Source: DASREM01 sp035652095
GTDB taxonomy: Bacteria; Acidobacteriota; Terriglobia; Terriglobales; Acidobacteriaceae
Assembly (NCBI GenBank): GCA_035652095.1
Contig: DASREM010000006.1
Location: forward strand, 1-64,000
Direction: 5' to 3'
DNA length: 64,000 nucleotides
The notes below the pieces were generated by a model that saw nothing but the letters and a program-made list of their open reading frames with translations, ran no database searches and was not told where the DNA came from. Positions 1 to 8,321 of this stretch are shown piece after piece; positions within the stretch are counted from its first letter, which is position 1; each line of letters opens with the position of its first letter. A program made the position numbers and the translations under genes.

Positions 1-116
1 AGTTGCTGGAACAGTTCGGGCAGCCCCTGATGATGGACCACCAGGTCCGTCATTTCCAGTAAAGCATCGTAGCGCCGGATGTCCGCCCCTGAATCCGCAC
101 CACTGTCTGCATTCAT
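1..116 (-). CDS. N-terminal fragment of a probable GAF-domain regulator
   Basis: The reverse strand opens with ATG at 116..114 and reads without a stop off the left edge, giving 38 residues. After a short Asp/Ser/Gly-rich start comes RRYDALLEMTDLVVHH followed by LPELFQQ. This resembles the N-terminal helix before a GAF domain in many acidobacterial sigma-54 activators and sensor proteins, which typically read ALLE(V/M)xxxIxxHRxLxELF. The fold assignment rests on this short segment only. The upstream sequence has no clear Shine-Dalgarno site. What the rest of the protein is (AAA+ activator, kinase or other GAF protein) cannot be seen here. Confidence 0.5.
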   Translation of the reverse strand, partial: MNADSGADSGADIRRYDALLEMTDLVVHHQGLPELFQQ

Positions 117-605
117 TTACTTCTACTCACTCGACAAGTCCTGAGCGCAAAGAACTTGTCTTCAAAGATGTCACGATGTAAACACAAGCTACCCAGAAAA
201 GAAAGGACAAAGCTAGGCAAAACACTCCTTGAAACAGCCCCGGAGGAGTAAGTCTCAAGTAAACACTCGAAACTTAGGCGCCTGTCCACAAGGGAACCGT
301 TGCCTGGTCTAATGTCGGAACGTGGAGTTGATAGTCTCTTTGGCGAACTTACTGAAGTCCCATTTCAGGAATGGTCGCACGGGCATGAGGTGTTTATCCG
401 CCTGAAGGACATGAATCATCGCCGAAACGCTAGGGCAAATAAGAATGTCTAGTGAAATTACCGACTGCGGCGGATTGGAAGCGGTATTCCCACACGGTTG
501 CTGGGATAAATCTGCGCGATTCCATGCGGACAACATCAAGCGTCCCGTGCCGGGACGTCTTCATGGGGATGGCCTGGACGCCGATGAGGACGGGAGACTC
601 TGATT
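117..605. other. 489-base gap with two overlapping short reading frames of uncertain status
   Basis: No recognisable gene lies between the left-edge fragment and the receiver-HDOD gene. Two plus-strand frames stand out. The first, 312..452 (46 residues), begins MSERGVDSLFGELTEVPFQE and reads like protein. The second, 445..603 (52 residues, starting MSSEITDCGGLEAVFPHGCW), begins 8 bases before the first one's stop. Neither has a Shine-Dalgarno site, a known motif, or the strong GC bias at third positions seen in neighbouring genes. They may be a coupled pair of small genes, one frameshifted gene, or chance. The minus-strand frames here look like non-protein sequence. Confidence 0.25.
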
Positions 606-1829
606 TCACTCTGTGACGATGGCAGGCACGTGGTTGGGTTCGGCTGGGGCGGTGAGCGATCTCCATTTCTCCTCGTGCGCAGCGCAGCCGATTGTTTCCA
701 GGAATGTCCGGTCTAGCTCGATGTGGTCCAGGAGCCAGTTCGGGGAGTGCAGTTCGTCATAGATGCTGGCGACGTGGGTTGCGGCTACGGTAGAGAAGGT
801 GGACTGGCCGCTGTCAGACGGTTTGTGATGCCAGGCTACGCCTTCGACAATGGAGTCGGGCAAGCCCCACATGCCGAACAGGTAGGCAGCCACTTCGGCA
901 TGAGTGCATCCGAGCACCTCTTTTTCGGCGCTGACGATGCTTGCTCCCGTGCTTTTGACCAACTGCAGAACATGCTGGTAGTTGCTCTCCACAACCGAAG
1001 CCAGTACCATTTTGCCCGAATCGTGCAGCAGGGCTGCCGTGAAGCAATCGTCCACCCCACGTTGGCCGATCCCTTCGGAGACGGCAATGGAGCGGGCGTA
1101 ACTGCTGCTGGACAGGTTATGTTTCCAGAGGCACTGCAGGTCTGCATCTGAGAAAAGAGTCGTCCGGAAACTGCTGAACACATGGGTGGACAGAATCAGT
1201 GCTCTCAAGACGTCGAGACCTAACAACTGGACGGCCTGCATAGCATTGGAAATCTGACAGCGCACTCCGAAGAAAGCGGAATTCACCAGTTGCAGGATTT
1301 TGCTGGTCATCCCCACGTCCGCAGAGACGAGTTTGCCGATTCTGGCGACCGAGGGCTCACTCTTGTTAAGTTCGCCAGTGAGTTCAAAATAGAGTGACGG
1401 AAGGCTGGGCAGCGAATCCAATCGTGACACGAGTCCCCTGAGTTCGCTACTCTGCAACAAATCGCGGATGGCGAATGCCCGCATGAGACGCCGCTTGAGT
1501 TCATCGGCCTCGCAGGGTTTCGAGATGTATTGGTGCGTGGGGTCGACCGACTTCAGGATGAGTTCCTGGTCGGCCTGGCCGGAAAGTACCATCCTCAAAG
1601 TCTGGGGGAAGCGGGCCTTTACCTCCTCCAGCAGTTGAGCGCCGCTCATTTCCGGCATGAGCATGTCGGTGACGATGATGTCGAAGGGATGCTGTGACAT
1701 CGCATCCAGAGCCTCTTTACCGCTGTTCACAAATACCATCTCCCATTCCTGCCGAAGCGGGTAGAGGCTGCGTTTGAGGCCGCTCAGCAACATGGGTTCG
1801 TCGTCTACAAACAGGATGCGCTTGGACAT
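606..1829 (-). CDS. Response regulator: receiver plus HDOD domain
   Basis: A 407-residue soluble protein. Residues 1-120 form a receiver with the acidic pair at D9-D10, phospho-acceptor D55 (motif VTDMLMPEMSG) and the conserved lysine in YISKP. Residues from about 136 to 335 form an HDOD domain, recognisable from LPSLPSLYFELTGEL, ILQLVNSAFFG and LLHDSGKMVL. HDOD regulators are HD-superfamily relatives that usually act as signalling scaffolds rather than proven enzymes. The gene starts 2 bases after the stop of the PAS histidine kinase, so the two are surely co-transcribed and probably a kinase-regulator pair. Its output target is not evident. Confidence 0.85.
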   Translation of the reverse strand: MSKRILFVDDEPMLLSGLKRSLYPLRQEWEMVFVNSGKEALDAMSQHPFDIIVTDMLMPEMSGAQLLEEVKARFPQTLRMVLSGQADQELILKSVDPTHQYISKPCEADELKRRLMRAFAIRDLLQSSELRGLVSRLDSLPSLPSLYFELTGELNKSEPSVARIGKLVSADVGMTSKILQLVNSAFFGVRCQISNAMQAVQLLGLDVLRALILSTHVFSSFRTTLFSDADLQCLWKHNLSSSSYARSIAVSEGIGQRGVDDCFTAALLHDSGKMVLASVVESNYQHVLQLVKSTGASIVSAEKEVLGCTHAEVAAYLFGMWGLPDSIVEGVAWHHKPSDSGQSTFSTVAATHVASIYDELHSPNWLLDHIELDRTFLETIGCAAHEEKWRSLTAPAEPNHVPAIVTE

Positions 1830-1831
1830 AG

Positions 1832-3871
1832 CTATTCCGGCGGGGTCTTTGGAAGCTGGATGTGAAAGACCGTCCCCTTGCCGACCTCGGTTTCAAACCA
1901 AATCCTCCCACCATGTCTCTTCACGATGATGTTGTGGGCCAAGGCGAGCCCTTGGCCTGTGCCTTTGCCAACAGGCTTGGTTGTAAAAAAGGGCTCAAAG
2001 ATCCTGGTGCGGATTTCAGCCGGTATGCCTAGACCTGTATCTTGAATCGAGACCGTGACCCATTCGTGGTTCTGCGTAGTGCGAATGCTAATTTTTCCCT
2101 TTTCGCCGTTTTTGGTTGCGGGGTTTTGTGAAATTGCATGGGCCGCATTGACCAGCAGGTTGAGGAGCACCTGGTTGAGTTCGCCAACATGGCAGGGCAC
2201 GGGCTCAAGGTCTTCGGCCAGGAGGGTTTCGACTTCGGCGACATATTTCCATTCGTTTCTTGCGACGGTGACCGTGGTCAGTATGGCCTTGTTGATATTG
2301 GTGGGCTGTTTCTCACTCGATCCAGGATGTGCGAACTCTTTCATGGCCTGGACAATCTTTGAGACGCGACCAATGCCTTCGAGGGATTGCTCTAAGGCTT
2401 GAGGCACTTCCTGAAGCAGATATGCGGGATCAGCGTCCCCGAGAGACTGGGCAAGCTGGTCGACAAAGTCAGGGGCGACTGCCGAACCCGGTGTGGGCTC
2501 CTTGAGCGAACTCAACAAGGAGGTTGCAGGAGCGAGCGCGGCCCAGGCTTCTTTGAAGAAGCGGGTGTTGTCGCCAATGAATTGAATCGGAGTGTTGATC
2601 TCATGCGCGATTCCGGCGGCGAGCTGACCGATGGCTTCCATCTTTTGGGCCTGGTGCAGCTGATGCTCCATCATCTTGCGCTCGGTAATCTCTTCTTTCA
2701 CTGCAAGGAAGTGAGTTGTGGCCCCTTTGCTATCGGTGATCGGGCTGATCGCGGCGGTCTCCCAAAACAACTCGCCGTTCTTTTTCCTGTTGCACAACTC
2801 TCCACGCCACTCGTGCCCTTGGGTTATCGTGTTCCATAGATTTTCGTATTCGGCAGCAGCGTTGCGGCCGGACTTCAGTATGCGCGGGTTCCTGCCCAGC
2901 ACATCCTCGCGCTCATATCCGGTGGTTTCGGTAAAGCGGCGATTGACATAGGTAATGTTGCCCTGAAGATCGGTTATGACCACGGAAACCGGGCTCTGTT
3001 CGACTGCCAACGAGAGCTGGCGCAGGGCATTCTCGTTGCGCTTTCGGTCAGTGATATCGCGAAAAATCCAGATTCTGCCGTAATAATGGCCGTCGCGTCC
3101 AAGCACGGGCGAGGAATAGCGGTCCAAAACTCTTCCATCCCGCAGTTCGATCTCATCGCGACTGGTCTCGTTTTTGTGCGAATAGAGATACTTCACTTTC
3201 TGAAGAAAGGATTCGGAACCCACGATCTTGGGAAGCACATGCGCCAGCATCACGCCGTCGTGCGTTTGCTTGCTAAGTTCTTCCGGTACCTCAAAGATCT
3301 CGATAAACCTGCGGTTCTGCAGCAGGCGCTTGCCGTTCTCGTCAACGACGAGCAGGCCGTCCAGGGTGGCATTAGTCTGCGCTTCCAGAAAGGCAGTTTT
3401 GAAACGCAGTTCCTCCTCCGCTTTTCTGCGCTCGGTAATATCTGCTCCAACAATCAAACGTTCGCTGGTACCTTGATCAGATGGAATGATCCCGATGCTT
3501 CGCATGCCCACCAGGCGCGTCTCCCCCTCTCTTTCGAAACGAATGCCATCAAATTGCTTTTCCCCCCGTTCCACGGCGAGTGACGCAATCTGGGCTTCGA
3601 TGTCAGAGCTGAGCCACTTGATTCCGCAAGAGACCAGGGTTTTTCCGAACACTTCGGACTGGCCCAGGCCAAAGGCGCGTTCCGCAGCCAAGTTCCAGCG
3701 ATTGATACGGCCTTCGCTATCGAGCCCGACAAGGATTGACGGTACGGAGTTGATAAAGAGTTCGGCGCGGGCGTGCGCCGTGCGCAACTGGTTCTCGCGG
3801 GAGTTCCTCCCGGTTCGCGCATCTTGCCCGCTGTCGGAGGTGTGACTATCGCACGTGTTTTCTTGATCCAT
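1832..3871 (-). CDS. Three-PAS sensor histidine kinase
   Basis: A 679-residue protein with no clear membrane segment, so probably cytoplasmic. Three PAS modules span about 35-150, 160-275 and 285-398, each ending in an ITERK/ITDRK-like linker typical of PAS-PAC units. The H-box is IAHEINTPIQ with the phospho-accepting His near 423. It is followed by an N-box (LLNLLVNAAHAI), a G1 box (DTGLGIP) and the F/G2 region (FEPFFTTKPVGKGTGQGL), so the catalytic domain looks intact. The ligands of the PAS modules are not predictable from sequence. It is transcribed with the downstream receiver-HDOD regulator, its likely phosphorylation partner. A sigma-28-like site lies just upstream. Confidence 0.9.
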   Translation of the reverse strand: MDQENTCDSHTSDSGQDARTGRNSRENQLRTAHARAELFINSVPSILVGLDSEGRINRWNLAAERAFGLGQSEVFGKTLVSCGIKWLSSDIEAQIASLAVERGEKQFDGIRFEREGETRLVGMRSIGIIPSDQGTSERLIVGADITERRKAEEELRFKTAFLEAQTNATLDGLLVVDENGKRLLQNRRFIEIFEVPEELSKQTHDGVMLAHVLPKIVGSESFLQKVKYLYSHKNETSRDEIELRDGRVLDRYSSPVLGRDGHYYGRIWIFRDITDRKRNENALRQLSLAVEQSPVSVVITDLQGNITYVNRRFTETTGYEREDVLGRNPRILKSGRNAAAEYENLWNTITQGHEWRGELCNRKKNGELFWETAAISPITDSKGATTHFLAVKEEITERKMMEHQLHQAQKMEAIGQLAAGIAHEINTPIQFIGDNTRFFKEAWAALAPATSLLSSLKEPTPGSAVAPDFVDQLAQSLGDADPAYLLQEVPQALEQSLEGIGRVSKIVQAMKEFAHPGSSEKQPTNINKAILTTVTVARNEWKYVAEVETLLAEDLEPVPCHVGELNQVLLNLLVNAAHAISQNPATKNGEKGKISIRTTQNHEWVTVSIQDTGLGIPAEIRTRIFEPFFTTKPVGKGTGQGLALAHNIIVKRHGGRIWFETEVGKGTVFHIQLPKTPPE

Positions 3872-3884
3872 ATGCCCTTCTTAC

Positions 3885-3912
3885 CTATCGGCAGGACGAA
3901 GGCAAATGTTTA
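3885..3912 (-). promoter_or_regulatory. Candidate sigma-28 promoter for the PAS kinase
   Basis: Read on the minus strand this is TAAACATT, 12 bases, then GCCGATAG. The -10 half matches the FliA consensus GCCGATAA at 7 of 8 positions. The -35 half keeps TAAA and the final TT of TAAAGTTT, with the spacer one base longer than usual. A transcript would begin only a few bases before the GAAGGG ribosome site of the kinase at 3871, so the leader would be very short. Suggestive only. Confidence 0.35.
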
Positions 3913-4032
3913 GAAGACGCGCGGCAGCGCGAGGAGTGCGCACCGTATCACGAATAGAACCTGCGGAATATGAGTTTATGGCTTAAATTGCGCCATTGAG
4001 ACGCCGGTGCCCGCCACGAAGTCATTGTTGAT

Positions 4033-5364
4033 TCACGCAATGCTGCTCTTAAGTCGAGGCTTTCGTATGCGGGATTTCATCGTCGTCTCAACTCGATTCC
4101 TGCCCGCTTTCTTAGCTCGATAAAGGGCCCGGTCCGCAGCCTCGTAGACCGTGGAAACAGTTTGTCTGGGCGAATTTGCCTCAGCCGCGCCGATGCTCAC
4201 CGTCACCGACAGATAATTCTCATCAGGGATGCGCCTGAGGGCCAGGCTCTCCTTGGCTTTCTTGCGCGGAGTCTCACGCCGGTCGGGTTGTGAACGCGGA
4301 ATTTCGCGGCGCTCTCTGAGCGCCCTCAACCGGAAGCTGGCCCTCTCGACGGTGCCCCGTAGTTGTTCGAGATAGGGAAGGACCTGCTCCAGTCTGTCGC
4401 CGCGGAATACGATCGCAAACTCTTCGCCGCCGATCCGGAATGCTTTGCCTCCGCCACCGACTTCCCCAAGCCTGCGGGCCACCATCCGCAAAACCTGATC
4501 GCCGGTGTCGTGCCCGTAGGAATCGTTGAAACGCTTGAAATGGTCAATGTCCACGACTGCGATGGAGAACGGCGCTACCAGGGAAGCTCGCAGCTCGTTA
4601 AAAGCACGCCGCCCCGGCAATCCGGTTAACTCATCGTGGTAGGCAAGAACATAGGAACTCTCGATGAGCGCGCCCGCAATGACAAAGACGGCAGTGGTGA
4701 AGTAAGCCGACGCGATGTGGCCAACTCCTCCCTGGGTTAGAGCGATGAACGCGCTTGCCAGTGACCAGAACAGGCCGGCGTCAATCGGAGTTCGGGTTCT
4801 GAATACTCGAATGAACAATACAGCCATGCAGACAATGAAACCCAAGATGGCGAGTTGAGGCACAGCACTGCCGTGCTTAAAGAGATGGGAATCCACGAAC
4901 GTATAGCGAATGAAGGCAGGGCTCTTCGCCTGCCCAGCACGGCAGGCGATCGCAACGAACACTGATTCGAACAGCGCCAGAACCAGCATCCGTGCGAGCG
5001 CGACGAAGTGCCTCCCCTGGTTTGCCAAGAACATGAGCAAAAGAAAGTTGAGCGGGAGAAACACCGAAATCACCTCCAGGGCAATGCGGCCGGACCCGAC
5101 CGGTGTTCGCCCGGAAGCGAAGAACGAAATGGCGCGTTGGCTCAGGAACACAAAGCTGGCCGCCAGCAGAGCACGATCGGATCGGAAGCGAAGACTCAGC
5201 ATCAGGACGGCCGCGCACGCAACGGCAAATAGCAGGTTTATGGCGGAGGCAGACAGAGGGACACGCAAGCCCAGCAGCACGCCGGTCGTGAGCAGTAGCA
5301 GGCCGCCTGGCAACAGAAAGCAGCGCCATGCTTCCTTGTCGGAAAGTGTAATGCCTATTCTCAT
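4033..5364 (-). CDS. Membrane-bound diguanylate cyclase
   Basis: A 443-residue protein. The first half carries about seven or eight hydrophobic spans, starting with LLPGGLLLLTTGVLLGLRVP. The second half is a GGDEF domain with DELTGLPGRRAFNE, the metal-binding VVDIDHFKRFND stretch and an active-site motif GGEEF, an accepted variant, so cyclic-di-GMP synthesis is likely. The RxxD inhibitory site normally just before the motif is absent, suggesting no classical product inhibition. An Arg/Lys-rich insertion (near REIPRSQPDRRE) sits between the active site and the last strand. The ATG at 5364 was chosen; an in-frame GTG at 5439 would add 25 low-complexity residues. It is divergent from the OmpR-type regulator. 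Confidence 0.85.
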   Translation of the reverse strand: MRIGITLSDKEAWRCFLLPGGLLLLTTGVLLGLRVPLSASAINLLFAVACAAVLMLSLRFRSDRALLAASFVFLSQRAISFFASGRTPVGSGRIALEVISVFLPLNFLLLMFLANQGRHFVALARMLVLALFESVFVAIACRAGQAKSPAFIRYTFVDSHLFKHGSAVPQLAILGFIVCMAVLFIRVFRTRTPIDAGLFWSLASAFIALTQGGVGHIASAYFTTAVFVIAGALIESSYVLAYHDELTGLPGRRAFNELRASLVAPFSIAVVDIDHFKRFNDSYGHDTGDQVLRMVARRLGEVGGGGKAFRIGGEEFAIVFRGDRLEQVLPYLEQLRGTVERASFRLRALRERREIPRSQPDRRETPRKKAKESLALRRIPDENYLSVTVSIGAAEANSPRQTVSTVYEAADRALYRAKKAGRNRVETTMKSRIRKPRLKSSIA

Positions 5365-5614
5365 CCGATGATGTTGGATTATCGTTGATCCCGACGCCGC
5401 GCCGGCAGTGTTCCCGCAGATTCCACCGGTAGGTGACACCGGGGTAAGTGATTGACGTCACAGCGTAAAGGCCGAGCCGGAGCGAAGATTAGGCGCTACC
5501 CAAAGTTTGGCCCTGGCTACGGGGTTTTCGCGCCACGAAAGGGCGCATCCTCTCCCGCCCGCGTTCCTGAGAACCTGTGCAATCTCGATACTTCCCCGCA
5601 GGAGGCAGCGCGCT

Positions 5615-6298
5615 ATGCGGATCTTAATAGCTGAGGATGATACGGCCCTGGCGAGTTTCGTCTGTAAAGGGCTGGAAGCCGAGCACTACGCGGTCGATCT
5701 TTCGGCGGATGGAGAGCAGGCGCGATCGATGGCGGCCGAATTCGACTATGACCTGGTTATTCTCGATTTGAACCTGCCGCGGCTCGACGGGGTCGCCATC
5801 CTGCGCTATTTGCGGACCCGCAAAAGCAGCATGCCCATCCTGGTTCTCACGGCGCGCAACAAGGTGGAAGATCGAGTGCAATGTCTCGACCTGGGTGCGG
5901 ATGATTACCTGGTGAAGCCGTTCTCCTTTTCGGAGCTGTCGGCGCGGATCCGGGCCTTGCTGAGACGCTGTCATCTGCCCGCCGAATCGGTGCTGGCGGT
6001 GGACGACTTGCGGCTGGACCGCGTCGAACGCCGGGTAGAGCGGGCAGGACGGCGCATCGAACTCACTTCGAAGGAATTTGCGCTTCTCGAATATCTGATG
6101 AGGAATGCCGGACGCCGCATTACCCGAGCCATGATCATTGAGCACGTCTGGAATCTATCGTTCGATACCTGCACCAACGTGGTGGATGTGTACGTGAACT
6201 ACCTCAGGCGAAAGATCGACGATGGGTTCACGACTCGCTTGATCCACACGGTTCGGGGCGTTGGATATGAGCTGAGCAGCCATGGACACACGCAGTAA
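5615..6298 (+). CDS. OmpR-family response regulator
   Basis: A 227-residue regulator. The receiver (1-115) has the acidic pair in IAEDDT, phospho-acceptor Asp in LVILDLNLPRLDG and the lysine in YLVKPFSFSEL. The C-terminal winged helix (about 125-222) contains ELTSKEFALLEYLMRN, a VDVYVNYLRRKID recognition region and the HTVRGVGY ending typical of OmpR/PhoB members. The start was placed at the ATG 9 bases after a good ribosome site (AGGAGG, 5600-5605); a longer frame from 5507 lacks one. It overlaps the next gene by 17 bases, so its partner is probably that kinase-like protein. Confidence 0.92.
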   Translation: MRILIAEDDTALASFVCKGLEAEHYAVDLSADGEQARSMAAEFDYDLVILDLNLPRLDGVAILRYLRTRKSSMPILVLTARNKVEDRVQCLDLGADDYLVKPFSFSELSARIRALLRRCHLPAESVLAVDDLRLDRVERRVERAGRRIELTSKEFALLEYLMRNAGRRITRAMIIEHVWNLSFDTCTNVVDVYVNYLRRKIDDGFTTRLIHTVRGVGYELSSHGHTQ

Positions 6299-7064
6299 GC
6301 CGGCAGCCATTAAGGTTCGCAAGATTCGATCGGGATCCGCGCGAGCCCAACTCATCGCGGATTTGTTTCATATGGTGAATCAGCCTCTTTCTGCCCTGGC
6401 CTGCTGGTTGGATCTTGCCACAAAGTATGACGGCCTCCCTCGACCGATTCGCAACGAGATCAGACAAGCAACGGATTGCATTCAGCAGATTACGTGGCCG
6501 GTTGCGGCCATCCGAGAGTTGATGGAACCCGATGAGATCAGGGCCTGCGAGGAAATCACACTCGGCGAACAAATCGAAGGCTTAGTAGAAGAACTAAGAC
6601 CTGTCGCCGAGAACCGCGGTGTTCAGCTGACCTTTCGAGCGATGGGCGACAGCAGAACAAGATTTCCAACGGGCAAGTCTCGAGAGATGTTATTTCGCCT
6701 TTTGGAATCAGCCCTTGGGTGCGCAGGTTCCGGCGACCGCATTCGCGTCACCCTGAAAGGCACTACACAGGTAGTGTTGATCATCACCAGCTATCGGAAG
6801 GACGTACAAACCCAGCAGCATCGCGAACAAGCTCGTCGGGAACAACGGTGCGTGTTCTCCAACCGACTTGCGATTTGGAAGGCCAGCGAACTCGTCGAAG
6901 CGGCAGGCGGCCGTGTCATGACAGGGCATGAGCGTAGTGGAGAAAGAGTTGTGATCGTATTGCCGCAGCTATCCGAGGCTGGACGGAAAGAGGCGGTCCG
7001 CAGGCGGCAAGAATTTCCCATCTGTGGACTGCCACCCCAACTGGGAAAGATTTGCCGGGGATAG
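6282..7064 (+). CDS. Degenerate histidine-kinase-like protein
   Basis: A 260-residue soluble protein overlapping the OmpR-type regulator. An H-box-like helix is seen near residue 30 (FHMVNQPLSALACWLDLA), where kinases usually have HE(L/I)(R/N)xPL. The region around 120-235 has the layout of an HATPase domain, but the N-box Asn is missing (RLLESALGCAGSG in place of the usual NLLxNAxKY) and no DxGxG box is recognisable. Only the terminal strand resembles a G2 end (SGERVVIVLPQL). It may serve as a phosphotransfer or dimerisation partner, or as an inactive modulator of the regulator, rather than an ATP-dependent kinase. Confidence 0.6.
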   Translation: MDTRSKPAAIKVRKIRSGSARAQLIADLFHMVNQPLSALACWLDLATKYDGLPRPIRNEIRQATDCIQQITWPVAAIRELMEPDEIRACEEITLGEQIEGLVEELRPVAENRGVQLTFRAMGDSRTRFPTGKSREMLFRLLESALGCAGSGDRIRVTLKGTTQVVLIITSYRKDVQTQQHREQARREQRCVFSNRLAIWKASELVEAAGGRVMTGHERSGERVVIVLPQLSEAGRKEAVRRRQEFPICGLPPQLGKICRG

Positions 7065-7120
7065 AAATCCTTAATCCTGATCTAATCGCCTTCTAACCAT
7101 TTCGCAGTGGAATCGGTCAC

Positions 7121-8308
7121 ATGACCTGTCCCATGCCCACTGCCACTATCGGCGGCGTATTAGTCGCCAGTCCCGACCATCACCTTCGCGAGCAGGTGCT
7201 GCAGAGCCTGTCCGAACGGGCATTCCCCGTGCAGCAGGCGAAGGGAGGTGCAGAGGCGCTGGTGAAGCTGGCTACGGGAGACTGGCAGGTGTTGTATCTC
7301 GACCGAAGACTGCCGGACCTGGACACGGAGGAACTCACCGCCATTATCAAGTTGCGATTCCCTGGGATCAAGGTGGTGGTGATTGATTCAGACCGTGGCG
7401 GTGCGGCTGGAAGCAGTTGGCGAGTGAACGGCCCGGCAGCGAACAGCCAGGCGTGCCGTCTGGTGCCGGCAAAAGCCGAAGCGATCGAACCGCTCCCGGA
7501 CATGGTGGGAGACAGCGCCGCCATGCAACAAGTCTATCGGCTGACCCGGTTAGTGGCTCCGCGGAACACCACGGTGCTGATTTGCGGGCCTACGGGAACG
7601 GGAAAGGAACTGGTGGCACGGGCGCTGCACAGCTTGAGTGCGCGGTCCCGGCGCCCTTTTGTAGTGCTCAATTGCGCCGCCATCCCGGAGCCGCTGCTGG
7701 AATCGGAGCTGTTTGGACACGTGAAAGGCGCCTTTACCGGTGCAGCCCAAGCTTATAGCGGGAGAATTTCCGCCGCCCAGGGTGGAACCTTGTTTCTCGA
7801 TGAGGTGGGGGATCTGCCTGCGGGCCTGCAGGCGAAATTGCTGCGGTTTCTGGACCAGAAAGAAGTGCAGCGATTGGGCAGCGCCGAGGTGCAGCGAATT
7901 GATGTACGCGTGGTGGCGGCAACTAACGCCGACCTGGAGAGGAAGGCGCGCGAGGGCGGGTTTCGCAGTGATCTCTACTACCGCCTGTCAATTTTCCCGC
8001 TGTTATTGCCTCCGCTCGCGGCTCGCCGGGAAGATGTAGTGCCACTGGCCGAGCACTTCCTGGCAAAGGCGGCAGCGGAGACGGGGACGGCCAGTCCTGG
8101 CTTGAGTCCGGCGGCAAGCAGCCTCTTGCAAGCGTATCCCTGGCCAGGCAATGTACGCGAACTGCAGCACGCGATGGAACGGGCGGTGATACTGGCGGAC
8201 GGCGCAGCAACCGTTGCCATCGAGCACCTCTACTTTTTGCCGGGCCTGAACGGTTCTCGAACGGACATGGTTTCAGGGATTAGCGAAATCTCACGTGCCC
8301 GGCAGTGA
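7121..8308 (+). CDS. Sigma-54 activator with degenerate receiver and no DNA-binding domain
   Basis: A 395-residue protein. Residues 10-95 are receiver-like but lack the acidic pair (VASPDHHL where DD is expected) and the conserved lysine; only an Asp at 61 (YLDRRLPDLD) remains. The AAA+ domain is complete, with Walker A GPTGTGKE (156-163), the sigma-54 contact loop GAFTGA (203-208), a Walker B region (TLFLDEVGDL) and the arginine-finger part. After the PWPGNVREL segment the protein ends within about 65 residues with no Fis-type helix-turn-helix. Helicobacter FlgR similarly lacks a DNA-binding domain and works from solution. The position ahead of flrB/flrC points to flagellar control. Confidence 0.85.
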   Translation: MTCPMPTATIGGVLVASPDHHLREQVLQSLSERAFPVQQAKGGAEALVKLATGDWQVLYLDRRLPDLDTEELTAIIKLRFPGIKVVVIDSDRGGAAGSSWRVNGPAANSQACRLVPAKAEAIEPLPDMVGDSAAMQQVYRLTRLVAPRNTTVLICGPTGTGKELVARALHSLSARSRRPFVVLNCAAIPEPLLESELFGHVKGAFTGAAQAYSGRISAAQGGTLFLDEVGDLPAGLQAKLLRFLDQKEVQRLGSAEVQRIDVRVVAATNADLERKAREGGFRSDLYYRLSIFPLLLPPLAARREDVVPLAEHFLAKAAAETGTASPGLSPAASSLLQAYPWPGNVRELQHAMERAVILADGAATVAIEHLYFLPGLNGSRTDMVSGISEISRARQ

Positions 8309-8321
8309 AGTGGCGAGTGCG

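Noticed and set aside
723..1151. Long plus-strand frame opposite the HDOD gene
   Set aside because: Shadow of the minus-strand gene, which has clear domain motifs; the frame has none.
7614..7630. TGGCACGGGCGCTGCA as a sigma-54 promoter
   Set aside because: It lies inside the AAA+ coding sequence and encodes conserved residues of the Walker A helix; no gene start follows.
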